From Charina bottae (Eukaryota > Chordata > Lepidosauria > Squamata > Charinaidae), in assembly GCA_023362775.1 (NCBI GenBank), contig JALMGJ010000005.1, forward strand, positions 41,499,463 to 41,563,462: a DNA stretch of 64,000 nt. Reading direction: 5' to 3'. The translations under genes and the position numbers were made by a program. The notes under the pieces are model-generated. The model made no database searches. It had not been told where the DNA came from and was given only the letters and a program-made list of their open reading frames with translations. Positions 23,353 to 36,100 of this stretch are shown here, one piece after another (position 1 is the stretch's first letter; the number at the start of each line of letters is the position of its first letter).

Positions 23353-23833
23353 ATTAAACAATATTATAAAATATTTACTATGATTTTAGCTGAAAGGATG
23401 AAAAGTGTCTTGCAAGATTTTATACATGAAGATCAATGTGGCTTTTTCCCTAGAAGACAGTTAAGGGACAGTATTAGAAATATTCTTAACATATTAGAAT
23501 ATTTGGAACATCATAATGAAAAACAAGCTCGGTTGATATTTCTTGATACGGAGAAAGCATTTGACAACTTGAACTGGACTTTCCTGTTTAAAATTTTGGA
23601 AAATATGGAATTTGGAGAAAATTTTATTAAGTGGGTGAATCGATATATATTTTACAAAAGGTAAAAATTATAATTAATGGTGAACTGACAAAACCCTGTG
23701 AAATACAGAAAGTGGACAAATGCCCACTTTTGCCACTGCTGTTCATTCTGACACTTGAAGTTTTGAATAGAGATATAAGACAAGATGAGAGAATAGCTGA
23801 GGTGAAGGTGAAAAGAGAAGTATACATATTAAG

Positions 23834-24708
23834 TATACCCCATCTCGATGGGGTAGCACTACCCCGTTCAGAACCGGTGTGTAATCTGGGGGTTCTTCTA
23901 GACTCACGACTCCTGCTCGAAGAGCAGGTGGCAGTCGTGGCTAGGAGGGCTTTTGCGCAACTTCGGTTGGTGCGCCAGTTACGCCCATTCCTGGAACGTG
24001 ATGCCCTCCATACAGTCACTCACGCTCTCGTCATCTCCCACGTAGATTATTGCAATGCGCTCTACATGGGGCTACCCTTGAAGACTATCCGGAAGCTTCA
24101 GCTGGTGCAGAATGCGGCCGCGCGGGCAGTATTGGGTGCCCCAAGATCTGCACATGTAACACCGTTGCTCCGCGAGCTGCATTGGGTGCCGGTTTGCTTC
24201 CGGGTACAATTCAAGGTGTTGGTTATCACCTTTAAAGCCCTACATGGCATGGGGCCAGAATACCTGAGGGACCGTCTTATCCCCATGTTATCGACCCGCC
24301 CCACCCGGTCATCCAGAGAGGCCCTGCTACGTACCCCATCAATTAGAGAATGTCATCTGATGGGGTCTAGGAGGCGGGCCTTCTCTGTAACAGCACCCAC
24401 TTTATGGAACAGCTTGCCCCCAGAGTTGAGACAGATCTCCTCCCTCCCGACCTTTAGGAAAGAGCTGAAGACCTGGTTCTGCCGCCTGGCATGGGAATGA
24501 GGAAGGGATAGCTCCTCATGGAGATGGCTAATCCCGTAATTTTAATGTCCTTCTTTTAACTAATACCCATCTGGATTTATAATTATTTTATACTGCTGTA
24601 ATTTTATGTATACATTTTAATTGTTGTCCTGTAAACCGCCCAGAGTCCCCTGATTCGGGAGATGGGTGGGGATAAATTTAAATAATAAATAATAAATAAA
24701 ATAATAAG
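23834..24708 (+). mobile_element. L2/CR1-like LINE 3' end inserted in L1
   Basis: Unbroken frame for the LINE C-terminus from about 23840 to 24500: [79 protein letters not shown], stop at 24498-24500. A 3' UTR with CCGCCCAGAGTCCC follows and ends in an AATAAATAAT repeat. 5'-truncated; among the least decayed L2-like copies here. Confidence 0.9.
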
Positions 24709-25339
24709 GGCATTTAGGGATGATTTGTTTTTAATTTTGGAAAATCCTATGGAAGGAATAGATATATTAATGCAAAAATTAAAGGAATTTGGTGCATTAG
24801 CTGGACTTAAAATTAATAAGGATAAAACTAAGATGTGAACAAAAAACATGAGGATGGAAGGTCAAAAAGAATTGACTGCAAAAATTGGTTTTCAGATTGA
24901 GAAAAAAGTAAAATATTTGGGCATTATTATGACTAATATGAATTGTATGTTATTTCAAAAATAATTATGTCAAGGTATGAAGTAAAATTAAGAAAGATCT
25001 ATTAAGATGGGAAAAGTTACGATTATCATTGTTTGGAAGAATTTCTGTGGTAAAAATGATTGTGTTACCTAGAATGATGTTTCTCTTTCAAACAACCCCT
25101 GTTTTGAAAAATGATGCACCTTTCAAGCAATGGCAAAAAGACATATCCAGATTTATCTGGCAGGGTAAGAAACCAATGGTTTAATATAAAATTCTTCAAG
25201 ATGCAAAAGAAAGAGGAGGATTAGCCTGATTTTAAATTGTATTTTGCAGCCTGCTGTTTGGTTTAGATGAAAGAGTTTTTCTGAGAAATAAAAGAATGTT
25301 AGAATTAGAAGAACACAACCTGAGGTTTGGTTGGCATGG

Positions 25340-26450
25340 TCTTTTTTTAAATTTTATTTCTTTTGTTAAATATTTTAAATACAATAGTAAAAGCAAATAC
25401 AAATTAAACTCAGAAAAAGAAAAAGAGATAGAAAGAATAAAAAATGCAAAGAAAAAAGAAAAAAGAAAAAAGGAAAGAACAAAGAAGTAGAAGAAAGAAA
25501 AAGAAATATGTAAAGAAGTGACTTCCAGTCTTCATCACAAGTAAATACAAATTTAATAACTCATCATCCCCTATAAAGTTATAAACAAGTATTTCTTCTT
25601 CCCATAATCCATCCCTTTTATATGCAAAATCATAGATCATCAACCTGTCAGTCCTGGTGTCAGCAAAAAGTCTGAAAAGGGTTATCAGAGCTTTATAAAA
25701 ACATGACTTGTTTTAATCTTGATCAAACAAACCAACTTTATCTTCCTTTTTTTTTACTTCTAACAATCTTGAACTTTAATTCATTCAGATGTTGTCTTTC
25801 TTTTTCCCATTGCAAAGATTTGAGGCTTAACAGACCTCTTTTGTAAATCCAGTGGAAAGTCATTATTCAATCATTGTATTTTCCCTTTGATTTTCAAAGC
25901 CTTAACCAACTTCTTTTGTGTATCCAGTAAAAAGTCCTTATCAGGGCTCTTGGCTCTTCTCTATCTTGTAATCCACACTTTTTCCTCTCATTTGTATTTC
26001 CAATTTGAATGCCTTGTCTATTTTGTAATCCCCACTTTTTTATCCACTATTTTTGATTCCACTATTTCTGCATCAAGCAAAATTTGTTTCATATCTATCA
26101 TTCTTTCATTAACATCTTTTAGACATAATCTATCCATAGAAGCAGACATCATTACTGATATTGTTGATATTTTGGCTACTAATTTGTGGCCCCATTCTTT
26201 GAAGATCTCCTTTTATATTTCAAACGTTATAGTATTTTGTGTCATTTTGTAAATCCCAATCCTAAAGGCAAGTTGTTTTTTTCTTTTTTGCCTGGACTTC
26301 TATCTATCTTTCTTAATTTTATTTCTTCACCACAGTTCAAAAGCATCCATCTTCCTTCGCTCAGCCTTCCTTATGGTCCAGCTCTTGCAGCCATAGGTTA
26401 CTACAGGGAATACCATTGCTTTAACTAGTCCCTTCTAGTGTCCAATTTAA
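25340..26450 (-). mobile_element. composite BovB/L1 insertion in L1
   Basis: Flanked by the 11-bp duplication GGTTGGCATGG (25329-25339, 26451-26461). On the minus strand it starts with about 100 bp of BovB (NPVVTYGCKSW-type region, 26428-26330), then passes into L1-like sequence including a coiled-coil-like stretch (MMSASMDRLCLKDVNERMID), and ends in an A-rich tail. The two parts lie inside one pair of duplications, so they look inserted together. Confidence 0.7.
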
Positions 26451-27305
26451 GGTTGGCATGGGTTTTTAATTGTATGATAACGTTAAAGTTAATGTAGATT
26501 TCAAAAATCATTATGTAAGAAGTGCCATATTAAGGATATGGAATAAATATAAACCCAGGTTGTGCCCAAAACTACCTTTACTGGTCTCAGCACAGGAAGT
26601 ATTTTATAGAAAAGATACAGGAGGCAAAGAGAAATGGTTAACATATCAAGACTTATTAATACAGAAAGATGGACAGTCAAGAGAACAATTAACTGCAGAG
26701 GGATTTAGTTTTCAATGGTTTTCATGTACACAATTAAGAGATGATTTAATATAGATAAAAAGGTAATGGGGATTGAATAACATTAGATGGAATCTGAAAA
26801 TGAATTTCATCTCAATATTAATCTTCAAAATTCTTTATATCATCATACTGTATGTATTTGTTTCCCTTTTTTCCCCTTTTTTTCTTTTTCACAAGTCCTC
26901 CACCCATGGTAAAATGTCCTTCATGTTTTTCACATTTCCAACAATGAGTAGAAGTACCTTTATTCATCTTAGATAATTTCTCTGATTTCTCTGGTGTCAT
27001 ATACCAACGGTACATCATTTTGTAAAAGGTCTCTCTTAAACTATAACACAATGTGAATTTCAGTCCCTTTGTCCACATTCTCTCCCATTGATCCATCTGT
27101 ATGCTGTAACCAAAATTCTTAGCCTATTTTATCATGCAATCTTTAACTTGTTCTTCTGTTTCAAATTTCAACAAATGTTTATATATTTTTGCAATCACAT
27201 GTTCATCATTTGTACACAATTCATTTTCATTTTCCTTTCTTTTATTTATATACTTCTGTATTTGTCTCTTAGCTATGTAAAAACTTTTAATAAAAATTAA
27301 TAATA

Positions 27306-28239
27306 AAGAGGAATTGGTGGCAGCTATTCAGGTCCAGCTATGGGTTAGTGAATTTAGGGTCAGCAAGGTGATAAACAGGATTTTTTTTTTAATCCAATAG
27401 GTTTCTTCTAGGTACATATTTAATTTTTAGTTCAAAGTTCTGTGAGTATTTCATTCTGAATAGTTTTAACAATTTAGTTGGCAGGAATCCGTTTGCAAAA
27501 ATCATCTAGGGCTGGGTGGTGGGGGGCTGCAAACCTGATGTTGCATTGGGTCCCCCAACTCCTTAAACCAGACTTGCTGCTGGGTCTGTGTAACATTGCC
27601 ATCATTTTATACCCAGCCAGTGATGAGAAAGGCTTACGATGTTCTACTTAAATGCACTGCTGTCAAAATGAAATGATAATACAAAGTCAGCTGTAAGAAG
27701 TATAAAATCTGATGGTCTCCACCAGCCATTAAATTGGAAGTAAAACACTAGATGGGAACAGAGAGATGCACTGGCCATTTCAGGCTGAAATGGGCCTATC
27801 CCTCCCCTCCAGTGCCTGGTCAGCCTTGTCTGCCACCTTGTCTTTCTGAAGCGCTGGACCCAGCATAAAGCAGAGAGAAAACTAGCTGCTGGAGCTTGAA
27901 ATGTGTACCAGTGAACAGCCTGAAATGATATAACAGGTTGAAATAACATAACCCTGAAATGATAGAGCTGATCCTTCCCTCCTGAACAGAACCTGGAGAA
28001 ATCTGGAATTCAGTATTTGTTATCTACATAAAGAAAGGAAAGAAGGGGAGAGACCCTAAAGAAAAGTGCTTTTTGTGGCCCAGCTCCTTTCATGACTCTG
28101 ATCTGTTTTGGGTTTTAACTTTATTCAGCTTAGGTTAGGAAAGCAAAGAATGAGGTGAAAGAGGAGGGGTACAGGAAGAAGTTAGAGGTGAGAGATTCTT
28201 GTAGCCTGACCCACCCCAGGACTGCTGCAGTGCCATCAG
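27306..28239. other. intergenic, nothing recognised
   Basis: No gene or clear repeat. Confidence 0.45.
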
Positions 28240-28891
28240 CTGGCGACATTTATTTATTTTGTTTATTTAACATATTTACATGGCTGCCCATCTAGCAAAA
28301 CACTCTGGGCAGCAAACAAATAAAAACAACCACCACAATCCATAACATTAAAAAATGGCATAAAAATGAAATAGCAAGGGCAGTCGAGGCCCCTAAAACA
28401 TCTCACAACAATAAAACAGACAGACCTGCACCCACACCAGAGCTCCATTAACACCCTGGCCCCAGGGCCTGGAGGAGTAGCCAGGTCTTTTACAGCCTGA
28501 AGGCGGCCAGCAGGTTTAGGGCCATCCGTATCTCAAGGTGGAAACTGTTCCACAAGACAGGTGCCATGACAGGAAAGGCATGCTTCCAAGGACCAACCAA
28601 GTGACCTTGCTTCACTGGTGGGACTCAGACCATGCCTACTTTGCCTGATCTGCAGGGAAGGGTAGAAACCATCAGGGAGGGGGGCCCTGCAAGTAACCTG
28701 TTCCCATGCCACGTAGGGCTTTCAAGGTGACAACCACCACATTGCACCTGGAAGCCTACTGAGAGCTTGTGCAGCTCATGAAGCAAGTGTGTTCCATGAG
28801 AGTACTGTGGGGAGCGCAGTACTGCCTGCACTGTTGCATTCTGGACCAGTTGAAGCTTCTGAATACTCTTCAAGGGCAGCACCATGTAGAG

Positions 28892-30194
28892 CAGAGCTTT
28901 CCAAACTGTGTGTCGGGACACGTTAGTGTGTCGGCTGCAGTGTCTGGGTGTGTCGCGGCTGCTGCTGCCTCCTGGCTTCCACGCAGGTTCTAGTGTCTGC
29001 CTTGTGCCTTGCTGCCTCCAAACCAGCTGTGATTCCACACAGGTCCTAGTGCCTGCCTTGTGCCCTGATGTAAGAGTGTCCTGTTCCGACTAAGACTGAC
29101 ACAGAAGCATTACTAGAATTAACTTTATTTACACAGTTACACAAGCAGCCCAGTTTATACTGCCCTCTTCTTCCCCTGCAGGCTGGATAGCAACAAGTCC
29201 GGATGACACTCCTGGTCCAACAGAGAAGACCAAAGGGTTTGCAGGCTCTCTGGTCGAAGCTGCAGCCGACGGCGATCCGGAGGTGGTAGATAAGGTAACA
29301 GCGGGCGTGGAGCTAGCTTGGCTGGTGGGGGGTTGGGTAGACGGGGCCCAACAAAAGCAGCCCACGATAACCAGCGTCGGCTTGATTCAACTGAGGACTG
29401 GTTACGTTCCCGGTTGACAGAGACCCAGAGGTGACACTTGGAGGCGGTGACGTGGGCGGAAACTGCTCCGGTTCTGAGATCAGCGGGGAATCCGGGGCAC
29501 GGGCAGTCACGGAACGGGCAGGCAATGCAGCGGCGCTTACCCCGGTGGTGGCCTCTTCCGCAGGGGACAGGGAGTACTCCAGGCGGCATCCAGGATCTGG
29601 TGGTTCGCTGGACGAAGGTGCGGCGGCAGGAGGCGGCTCGGCTCTCGGCAACAACAGGTAGGTGGATCTATCTCCTAGATCGGGTTCCTCTGCGGCGATC
29701 AGGCTGGTTGCTGGGATTGACTCAGTACGAGGCTCTCGGCTAGGCTCGGCTAGTCCACATGGCGGGAGGATCGGTCACAGGCAAGAATCCAGGTCACGGG
29801 CAGGATCGGTTGTCTCTGGCAACTGAGGTTCATCACGCCGGCCTTTTATTTCGATTTTCGCGCCGTTGGGGAGCAGGGGCCAATCGAGCCTCACATTGCT
29901 CAGCCCACCTTTCTGCTCTCCTCTGGCGTGCGCTGATTGGTGGAGGCGTCCTTCCTTCCAAGCCTCTGCCAATCAGCGTCTCCGTTTCTTCAGTCGGGTT
30001 CGCGCCAAGCCTGCTGCTTCTGGAGACTGGCTCCTCTTCCGACTCGGAGTCCAGCATGTCGGCCGGCAGCCAGGTAAGCGGTGCGAACCTCAGAAAGAGT
30101 GTGTCGCGAAATGATGCCCTGCTGTAAGAGTGTGTCGCGAAATGATGCATGTCTAAAAAGTGTGTCACCAACATGAAAAGTTTGGAAAGCTCTG
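28892..30194 (-). mobile_element. hAT MITE (CAGAGCTTTCCAAACT family) carrying a 1-kb insert
   Basis: Terminal inverted repeats CAGAGCTTTCCAAACT and its complement; perfect 8-bp duplication ATGTAGAG (28884-28891, 30195-30202). Without the 29077-30094 insert it closely matches the reverse complement of the 294-bp copy at 63137-63430. Confidence 0.92.
29077..30094 (-). mobile_element. LTR-like insertion inside the hAT MITE
   Basis: Flanked by the 5-bp duplication AAGAG (29072-29076, 30095-30099); the sibling MITE at 63 kb lacks it. On the minus strand it has a TATA-like AAATAAAAGG near 29850, a polyadenylation signal at 29129-29124, and ends CAGGACA. Solo-LTR identity (Gypsy or related) is inferred; the 5' end reads TCTGAGG, not TG. 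The CpG-rich interior gives several ORFs, none recognised. Confidence 0.55.
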
Positions 30195-30565
30195 ATGTAG
30201 AGCATGTTGCAATAGTCCAGCTGAGAAGTGACTAAGGCATTTGTGATCAAAAGCAGTGCCTCCCAATCTAGGAATGGGTGCAACTGGTGTATAACTTGTG
30301 CAAAGGCCCTCCTAACCATGGCTCAGGGTCCATCAGACACCTACGGTGGACTATTCAAATGGGTCCTTCTCCCCTGCAGTGGGGGGCAGTCCTCAAAAAC
30401 TCCCAAGGCTAACAGGAAATTATCTCTCCATGATAAGGGACTGATGACAAGACCAACTCCAAACCACGTTGCCACTGCCCCAAGACAAAAACCAGATCTA
30501 ACATGTGACACACACACCCCCACTGTGAATCATACCATCAGTGAAGGAGCACAGTAAATTCAGAA

Positions 30566-31920
30566 GAATCGATCAATTGGTTTATTTGTCACACACATAA
30601 TCAGGATCACACCATTCAGCATTGACTCAGAACAGAGACTATAAAGGTGTAATGGAGATTGGAAATGGGGGCAGCAAATTTCAGGTTGAGGGAGTTTTCT
30701 GTGGTTCAAGGATGGGTGGATAGCACTTTCATACAGCAGTGGGGAAAGGGCCGAGTACCAGTTAACCCTTAATTCAACTCATGTTACGGTCTTCTGCCAG
30801 CATTCCATCAACAGGATGCCAGGAGTGATGAGTCTCAAACCAAAGTCCCACCCAACCCTTCCCTTTCTCTGCAAGGGACAATCATACAGATGTCTGTTTT
30901 CTTCCATCTTCTAAATGCACCGTGGCATTCTCTGAACATCGGAACAGCTTCCCTTAGCAGATGGCACTAAATATTACCCTTGAATCTGAAGGCAGAACCA
31001 AAAGATTCCTTAAGACATTCTCTGGGCTACATTAGGAAGGCTCTGCATCTTTTTAGGCACTTCTCTCTGTCTGAAGTAAAGCCAGATTTCTACAACACTA
31101 CAGGCATTACTGATGAGGCTTCAGATCTGCCTGAAAAGCAAATTAAGCTCCCAGCTGATTAGTCAAGGGTGTTGCTGGGCAATTTCCATCATGAGATGTC
31201 TGGGGTTCTTCCTGCTGCAGTAACAAGGGTGTGTGAAAATAGAAATTCCCCTTCATTCCATGCTACTAAAAATATTATTAAGCTTTCTTGATTTCTGAGA
31301 TTCTGAGCGGTAGATATTTCCCATGTCACTCTGAAAGTATAACCACCCGTAACTATAAGGGAACTTCATCCTATGCCCAGTACAGCAGCCTGCAAAAATC
31401 CTGCATATTACCTAGTCCTGGTTATCAGTTATATTGACCATCAGGAGGCACCACATGGCCAGTTTTATCTTTTCTGGGATTCATCAGACATAGGAAGCAA
31501 CTATGGGGTTCAAACCCTGTACCAGGAACTGAAACTCACTGACCTTCACGCTTCAGATGGCCATATACAGTATATGCAGATGGGGCTTGGGGCGTGACAT
31601 AATGTAACATATACAGCTCTGTGCTCTGAGAGGTTAAGAGAAGGCGGACTGTATATAACATCCTGAGAATTTCTATATATCCCTTCCAAAAACACTGAGC
31701 TGTATGATCTGGACAAGCTAATGTGCTGTATATGATCATCTAAAGTACAAAGGTCCATGAGTTCAAATCCTGGCAGAAGGTCTGAACCTCATGGAATATC
31801 ATCTGGCTACTCATGTCCAATGAATCCAAAAAGGATGAAATTGGTCCTGTGGTGCCTCCTAGTGGTTAATGTAACTGAAAACACTATACAAGATATATTT
31901 TTGTTGTAGTTCAGTAGGTC
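30566..31920. other. intergenic, nothing recognised
   Basis: No gene, RNA or clear repeat seen. Confidence 0.45.
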
Positions 31921-31924
31921 ACTA

Positions 31925-32742
31925 GAAAATGTCGATCACTTTTCTTATCTCGGCAGCCATCTATCTACAAAAGCCGACATCGACGCTGAAATTCAGCATC
32001 GCCTGAGCTCTGCGAGTGTAGCTTTCTCCCGAATGAAGCGTAGAGTGTTTGAGGATCGGGACATTCGCAGGGAGACCAAAATGCTTGTTTACAAAGCCAT
32101 TGTACTACCAACCCTTCTGTACGCCTGTGAAACATGGACCCTCTACAAACGCCACCTCCAACTTCTTGAAAGATTCCATCAACGCTGCCTCCGAAAAATT
32201 CTGCAAATTACTTGGGAAGATAGGCGGACTAATGTTAGCGTATTAGAAGAAGCGAAAACCACCAGCATTGAAACAATGATCATCCAACATCAACTTCGCT
32301 GGACCGGTCATGTTGTTCGAATGCCTGACCATCGTCTTCCAAAGCAGCTACTTTACTCCCAACTTAAGAATGGAAAACGGAATATTGGTGGACAGCAAAA
32401 GAGATTCAAAGATACTCTCAAAGCTAATTTTAAAAAATGTAATATCAGCATTGAGAACTGGGAAGCCCTAACTCATGAGCGTTTCAATTGGAGGTCATCC
32501 TTTATTAATGGCGCTATGGACTTTGAAGAAGCACGAGTACAGGGCGAAAAGGAGAAAAGAGCTAAAAGGAAGGCACGTCAGGCAAAACCTCCTCATGACC
32601 GTCTCCCACCCGGAAACCTATGCCCTCATTGTGGGAGGTTGTGCGGATCCAGAATTGGCCTTTATAGCCACTTACGGATCCACCGTTAAAATTTTACCTT
32701 TGGAAGACAATCTTACTCGGCTACGAGTGATCGCCAATGATG
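31925..32742 (+). mobile_element. LINE ORF2 C-terminus with terminal C2H2 finger, 5'-truncated
   Basis: An unbroken frame of about 255 codons runs to the TAA at 32687-32689. It has the RTE-like post-RT region (HFSYLGSHLSTKADIDAEIQ, KAIVLPTLLYACETWTLYKR, LRWTGHVVRMPDHRLPKQLL) and ends with the finger CPHCGRLCGSRIGLYSHLRIH. RTE-superfamily placement is likely, the clade is not certain. It starts inside the thumb region, so it cannot encode a working enzyme. Confidence 0.82.
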
Positions 32743-33130
32743 ATTAGTTGTGTCCGACTCTTCGTGACCTCATGGACCATAGCATGCCAGGCCTTCCTGT
32801 CCTCCACTGTCTCCCTGAGTTTACTCAAATTCATGTTCATCTAACCATCTCATAATCCTCTGCCATCCCCTTCTCCTTTTGCCTTCAGTCTTTCCCAGCA
32901 TCAGGGTCTTTTCCAGGGAGTCCTCTCTTCGCATTAGGTGGCCAAAGTATTTGAGCTTCATCTTCAGTATCTGTCCTTCCAATGAGCAGTCAGGGTTGAT
33001 TTCCTCTAGGACTGACTGATTTGACCTCCTTGCAGTCCAAGGGACTCTCAAGAGTCTTCTCCAGCACCACAGTTCGAAAGCATCCATTCTTCGGCGCTCA
33101 GCCTTCCTTATGGTCCAACTCTCACATATA
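32743..33130 (-). mobile_element. BovB LINE 3' end
   Basis: Minus-strand [37 protein letters not shown] and MKLKYFGHLMRREDSLEKTL are classic BovB. The 3' end (AAGAGTCGGACACAAC) abuts the end of the preceding LINE. Confidence 0.9.
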
Positions 33131-36100
33131 TACCGTGTAAAAATAGAGAAATCTCCCCCACCAAGAGGGAGGGGTGGAAGACCCTGTACACAGGTAGTGT
33201 ACTCTCTTAAGTATCTCTCTGCTTTGAGAGTTAAAGAGAAGGTGGACATCCCATTCTAGTTATATTTGTTTCATCACTTGAACACTTGGGGGTGCTGTTA
33301 CACAATTATGAATCTCAGGAGGTTGTAGGGATTTATAACCCCAAAGTTAGAAATCAATTTTTGTTTGTTTTTACATGACTGTTTAAACTCACCTTTAGAT
33401 TGTTTCTACTTTGGTTTAATCTATCGCTCATTAGGGAACCGATCCCCATTTTTCATGTGTGTTGTAGCAGCTGGAAAGCAGCAACTCTATGAACACATTC
33501 TCCATAGTCAATGCTATCAGGTTTACTACTACTCATCTCTTTGAGGTGGGGGAAAAGGAAGTAGCGTAGATTCATTCAGACGTGTCCCCATACAAGTAAT
33601 CCATAATGCTCATGCCTTGTGACCATTAAGTAAAGTCTGCACAATCCATTTCCTTGTTAAAAGTACCTCTTTCACCATTTCCAGGGCCCAACAAATTGTC
33701 GCCATATGTAACAGGAGGAGGAGGAGACAGGGGGAAAAGACTCCTTCCCTTTTTTCTGGTTTAACCCTGCAGCTTCAAGTTAAGAAAATTGAAGGAAGAA
33801 GGGGGAAGCTGGTGGAGGGGCAAAAGAGGAGTTGCAAATATTGGAGGGCAGGATAGATTAGGAGATTCCCCCCCCCTCCGAAACTCTGATTGCCTCTGAA
33901 AAAAATTACCAAGTTTTGTCTAGACTAATTTATCATTTCTAGATTAATTTATCATTCACATTTATATCACCGCCCATCTCCCCCAAAAGGAATGTGAAAT
34001 GAGATTCAGATAAATACCCATTTGTGCTCCTGAGGGTAGGTTGCAGGACTTTTCATACTAGTCAGCATCTTTTGTGTGTGTGCACGTCACATTGGAGAGA
34101 CCATTTCCATATGGAAGATTGTTCTCCTTCCTGGAATGACGACCTGGGTAGCTATATACCAGCACAGGCAATTTGGACAACGGGTTAATAGAATATTGGC
34201 TGATTAAGTTTTATGAAGCATTTTGTTTAAATGCTTTACACAGCCCTACTACTGATGCTCATTTAAGGAGTCACATCATGCACACACTTAAACACAACGA
34301 TGATACAGAATGACTGTGCGTGAAACAACTAGCCATAGATGTGGGAACTAGCATACTGTTTCTAAAGGTGAGGGATAAAAAGAAAAGAACGCAAGTAAAT
34401 TCTCACTTGCCATTTATTGTTAGAAATTGCCATGTAGAGACATAGTGGGTTGAGTTATTACCAGATTCATGTGGCAAAAATGATACCCAACATATGGCAT
34501 GAATAGGCAACTGGATACATCTGACCTAACTTCTATGCATCTGCCATAGCCTCTGCAGTTCTGAGTCCCACAGAACAGGGTTTGGTCAATCTCCAATTCT
34601 TTTCTCACAATCAAGGAAATCCAATCCTGAAATCAAGGTGGTAAGAATACTAATAACAAGACTGACTCCAGATGTTAGCGGACCCTTAATACAGCGCTGC
34701 TAAAGAGTCCCTGTTTCAACTGGGAATGCTGCTGCCATGTCTCCTATAACTTCTATCATCAGTGTCTCTGTATGGTGCCCCACTGGTGGGTACTCACTGC
34801 CACCCCCGGTCCCTTAGGTCTCCTTCACTCTTGTGCCTCATGAGTACTTACAATAAGTATGAAAGTTAATGTGGCGTCTTTCCATCCCATCCTGTAGCCT
34901 ATATTTTATCTTCCTTTTGAAAGTCCACATAGGCTTCTCCTGGGTTGTTTTTTTTTGTCCTCTCCCCCAACTTTTAGGACAAGCTACAGGCCTGGCCTCA
35001 CCATCATTCTATACCCATAATAAGCACCACACCCAGAGAAGGGTGACTGAGAGCAGTGACAGCAAGCAGCCATTGTTGGCATGGCTCAGACTTTACCAGG
35101 AAAGGGGGAAGCAGGTTCACTGGGTCAAGGAAGGGTGAGCGTCAAGGGGAGCAATGGATGAGAACAGTGGAAAAACAGTTATCGATGCAGCAGGAACTAT
35201 GCTGCAGAAGCACCAGACAGGGCTCTGATGCCTGGTGTGGCATGATTGGCAATGTGTCTTTATTAGCACCTGGGCTTTCAGCAGAAGCCACACCATGCAC
35301 CTGAGCAATGAAGATGAGTTACAGCAAAGCTTCTCAGGCCAAGCATTCAGTGAGTAATAATGTCCTAGTGTGCACTCGGCTCAAGACTTCCCCCTCTTTA
35401 GATATGTGTACAATTCTGTTCGAGGATCTCAGCATGCGTATGCGTACAACACACACAGAGACAGATGTGTGATACGTGAGAAGTTGGAAGTATTTAAGGA
35501 TCTATTGTTCATTGCTGGAGGTAGCGACAAACTTCATCCATGATTTGGATACTGGTTCATTGAACAACCTGGCATCCGCCTTATCTGTCTATCTTCTTTC
35601 ACAGAGTGGCACCAGGGGACTCAGAGAAGTGGCACTGAAGCACCAATACCCAGAGGGTCTTAAATATTCGTAGGACCCGGACAGCTACAGTATATACAGG
35701 ATGAGAAACATGCCGCAAGGAGCAACGTATGCATACAAGTGATAAGGTGACGTTGCAGAACACCAGTGTTGGGAAGTAAGTTAAGAGCTGTAGGGAAAAA
35801 CACCTACTGTTTCAGCCTTGGAGAAATATTCTTCCTTCCTGTGACTTCGTGAACCAATTCAGGGGTAGAAGTGGGATGAAGCTTAGATGGTTAGAGCTAT
35901 AGTAGGTATTTACACACATACTTAAAATATGCTTCTTGGGCTGGACTAAGTTAAGCAAATAAACCATTATCCCACCCCTCTACCCACAGTGCACCTTTAA
36001 AGCCTCAGAACATCTTAGTGCTCCCATGATCCCAGCATTGTACTGAAATCCTTTGCAGTTGGCCAGAGTCAATGAGGCACAGTCTTCCAAATTTGGAAGA

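Larger units (their letters stand above)
21961..27305 (+). mobile_element. old L1 LINE ORF2, split by four insertions and partly inverted
   Basis: Sense pieces at about 21961-22115, 22621-22991, 23363-23833, 24709-25328 and 26462-26790 read in order as L1 ORF2: QYYTKLYKGEEISPAKVDKY, then TMILAERMKSVLQDF, the RT core LIFLDTEKAFDNLNWTF, the continuation RDDLFLILENPMEGIDILMQ (ADD box degraded), and RIWNKYKPRLCPKLPLLVS. The piece at 26818-27305 is in the opposite orientation (MDQWERMW, MMYRWYMTPEKSEKLSK, HCWKCEKHEGHF) and is the part that should follow downstream. Stops and frameshifts make it inactive. Confidence 0.87.
28240..30565 (-). mobile_element. L2/CR1-like LINE split by a hAT MITE
   Basis: Outer element of a nest. 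Pieces at 30565-30203 (VRRAFAQVIHQLHPFLDWEA, LDYCNML) and 28883-28240 (VLPLKSIQKLQLVQNATVQ, 3' end with ATGGCTGCCCATC and GGGCAGCAAAC). The break coincides exactly with the MITE target duplication. Confidence 0.8.

Noticed and set aside
29313..30319. Minus-strand frames of about 110-140 codons in the LTR-like insert
   Set aside because: No known domain, overlapping in several frames and confined to a CpG-rich transposon insert.
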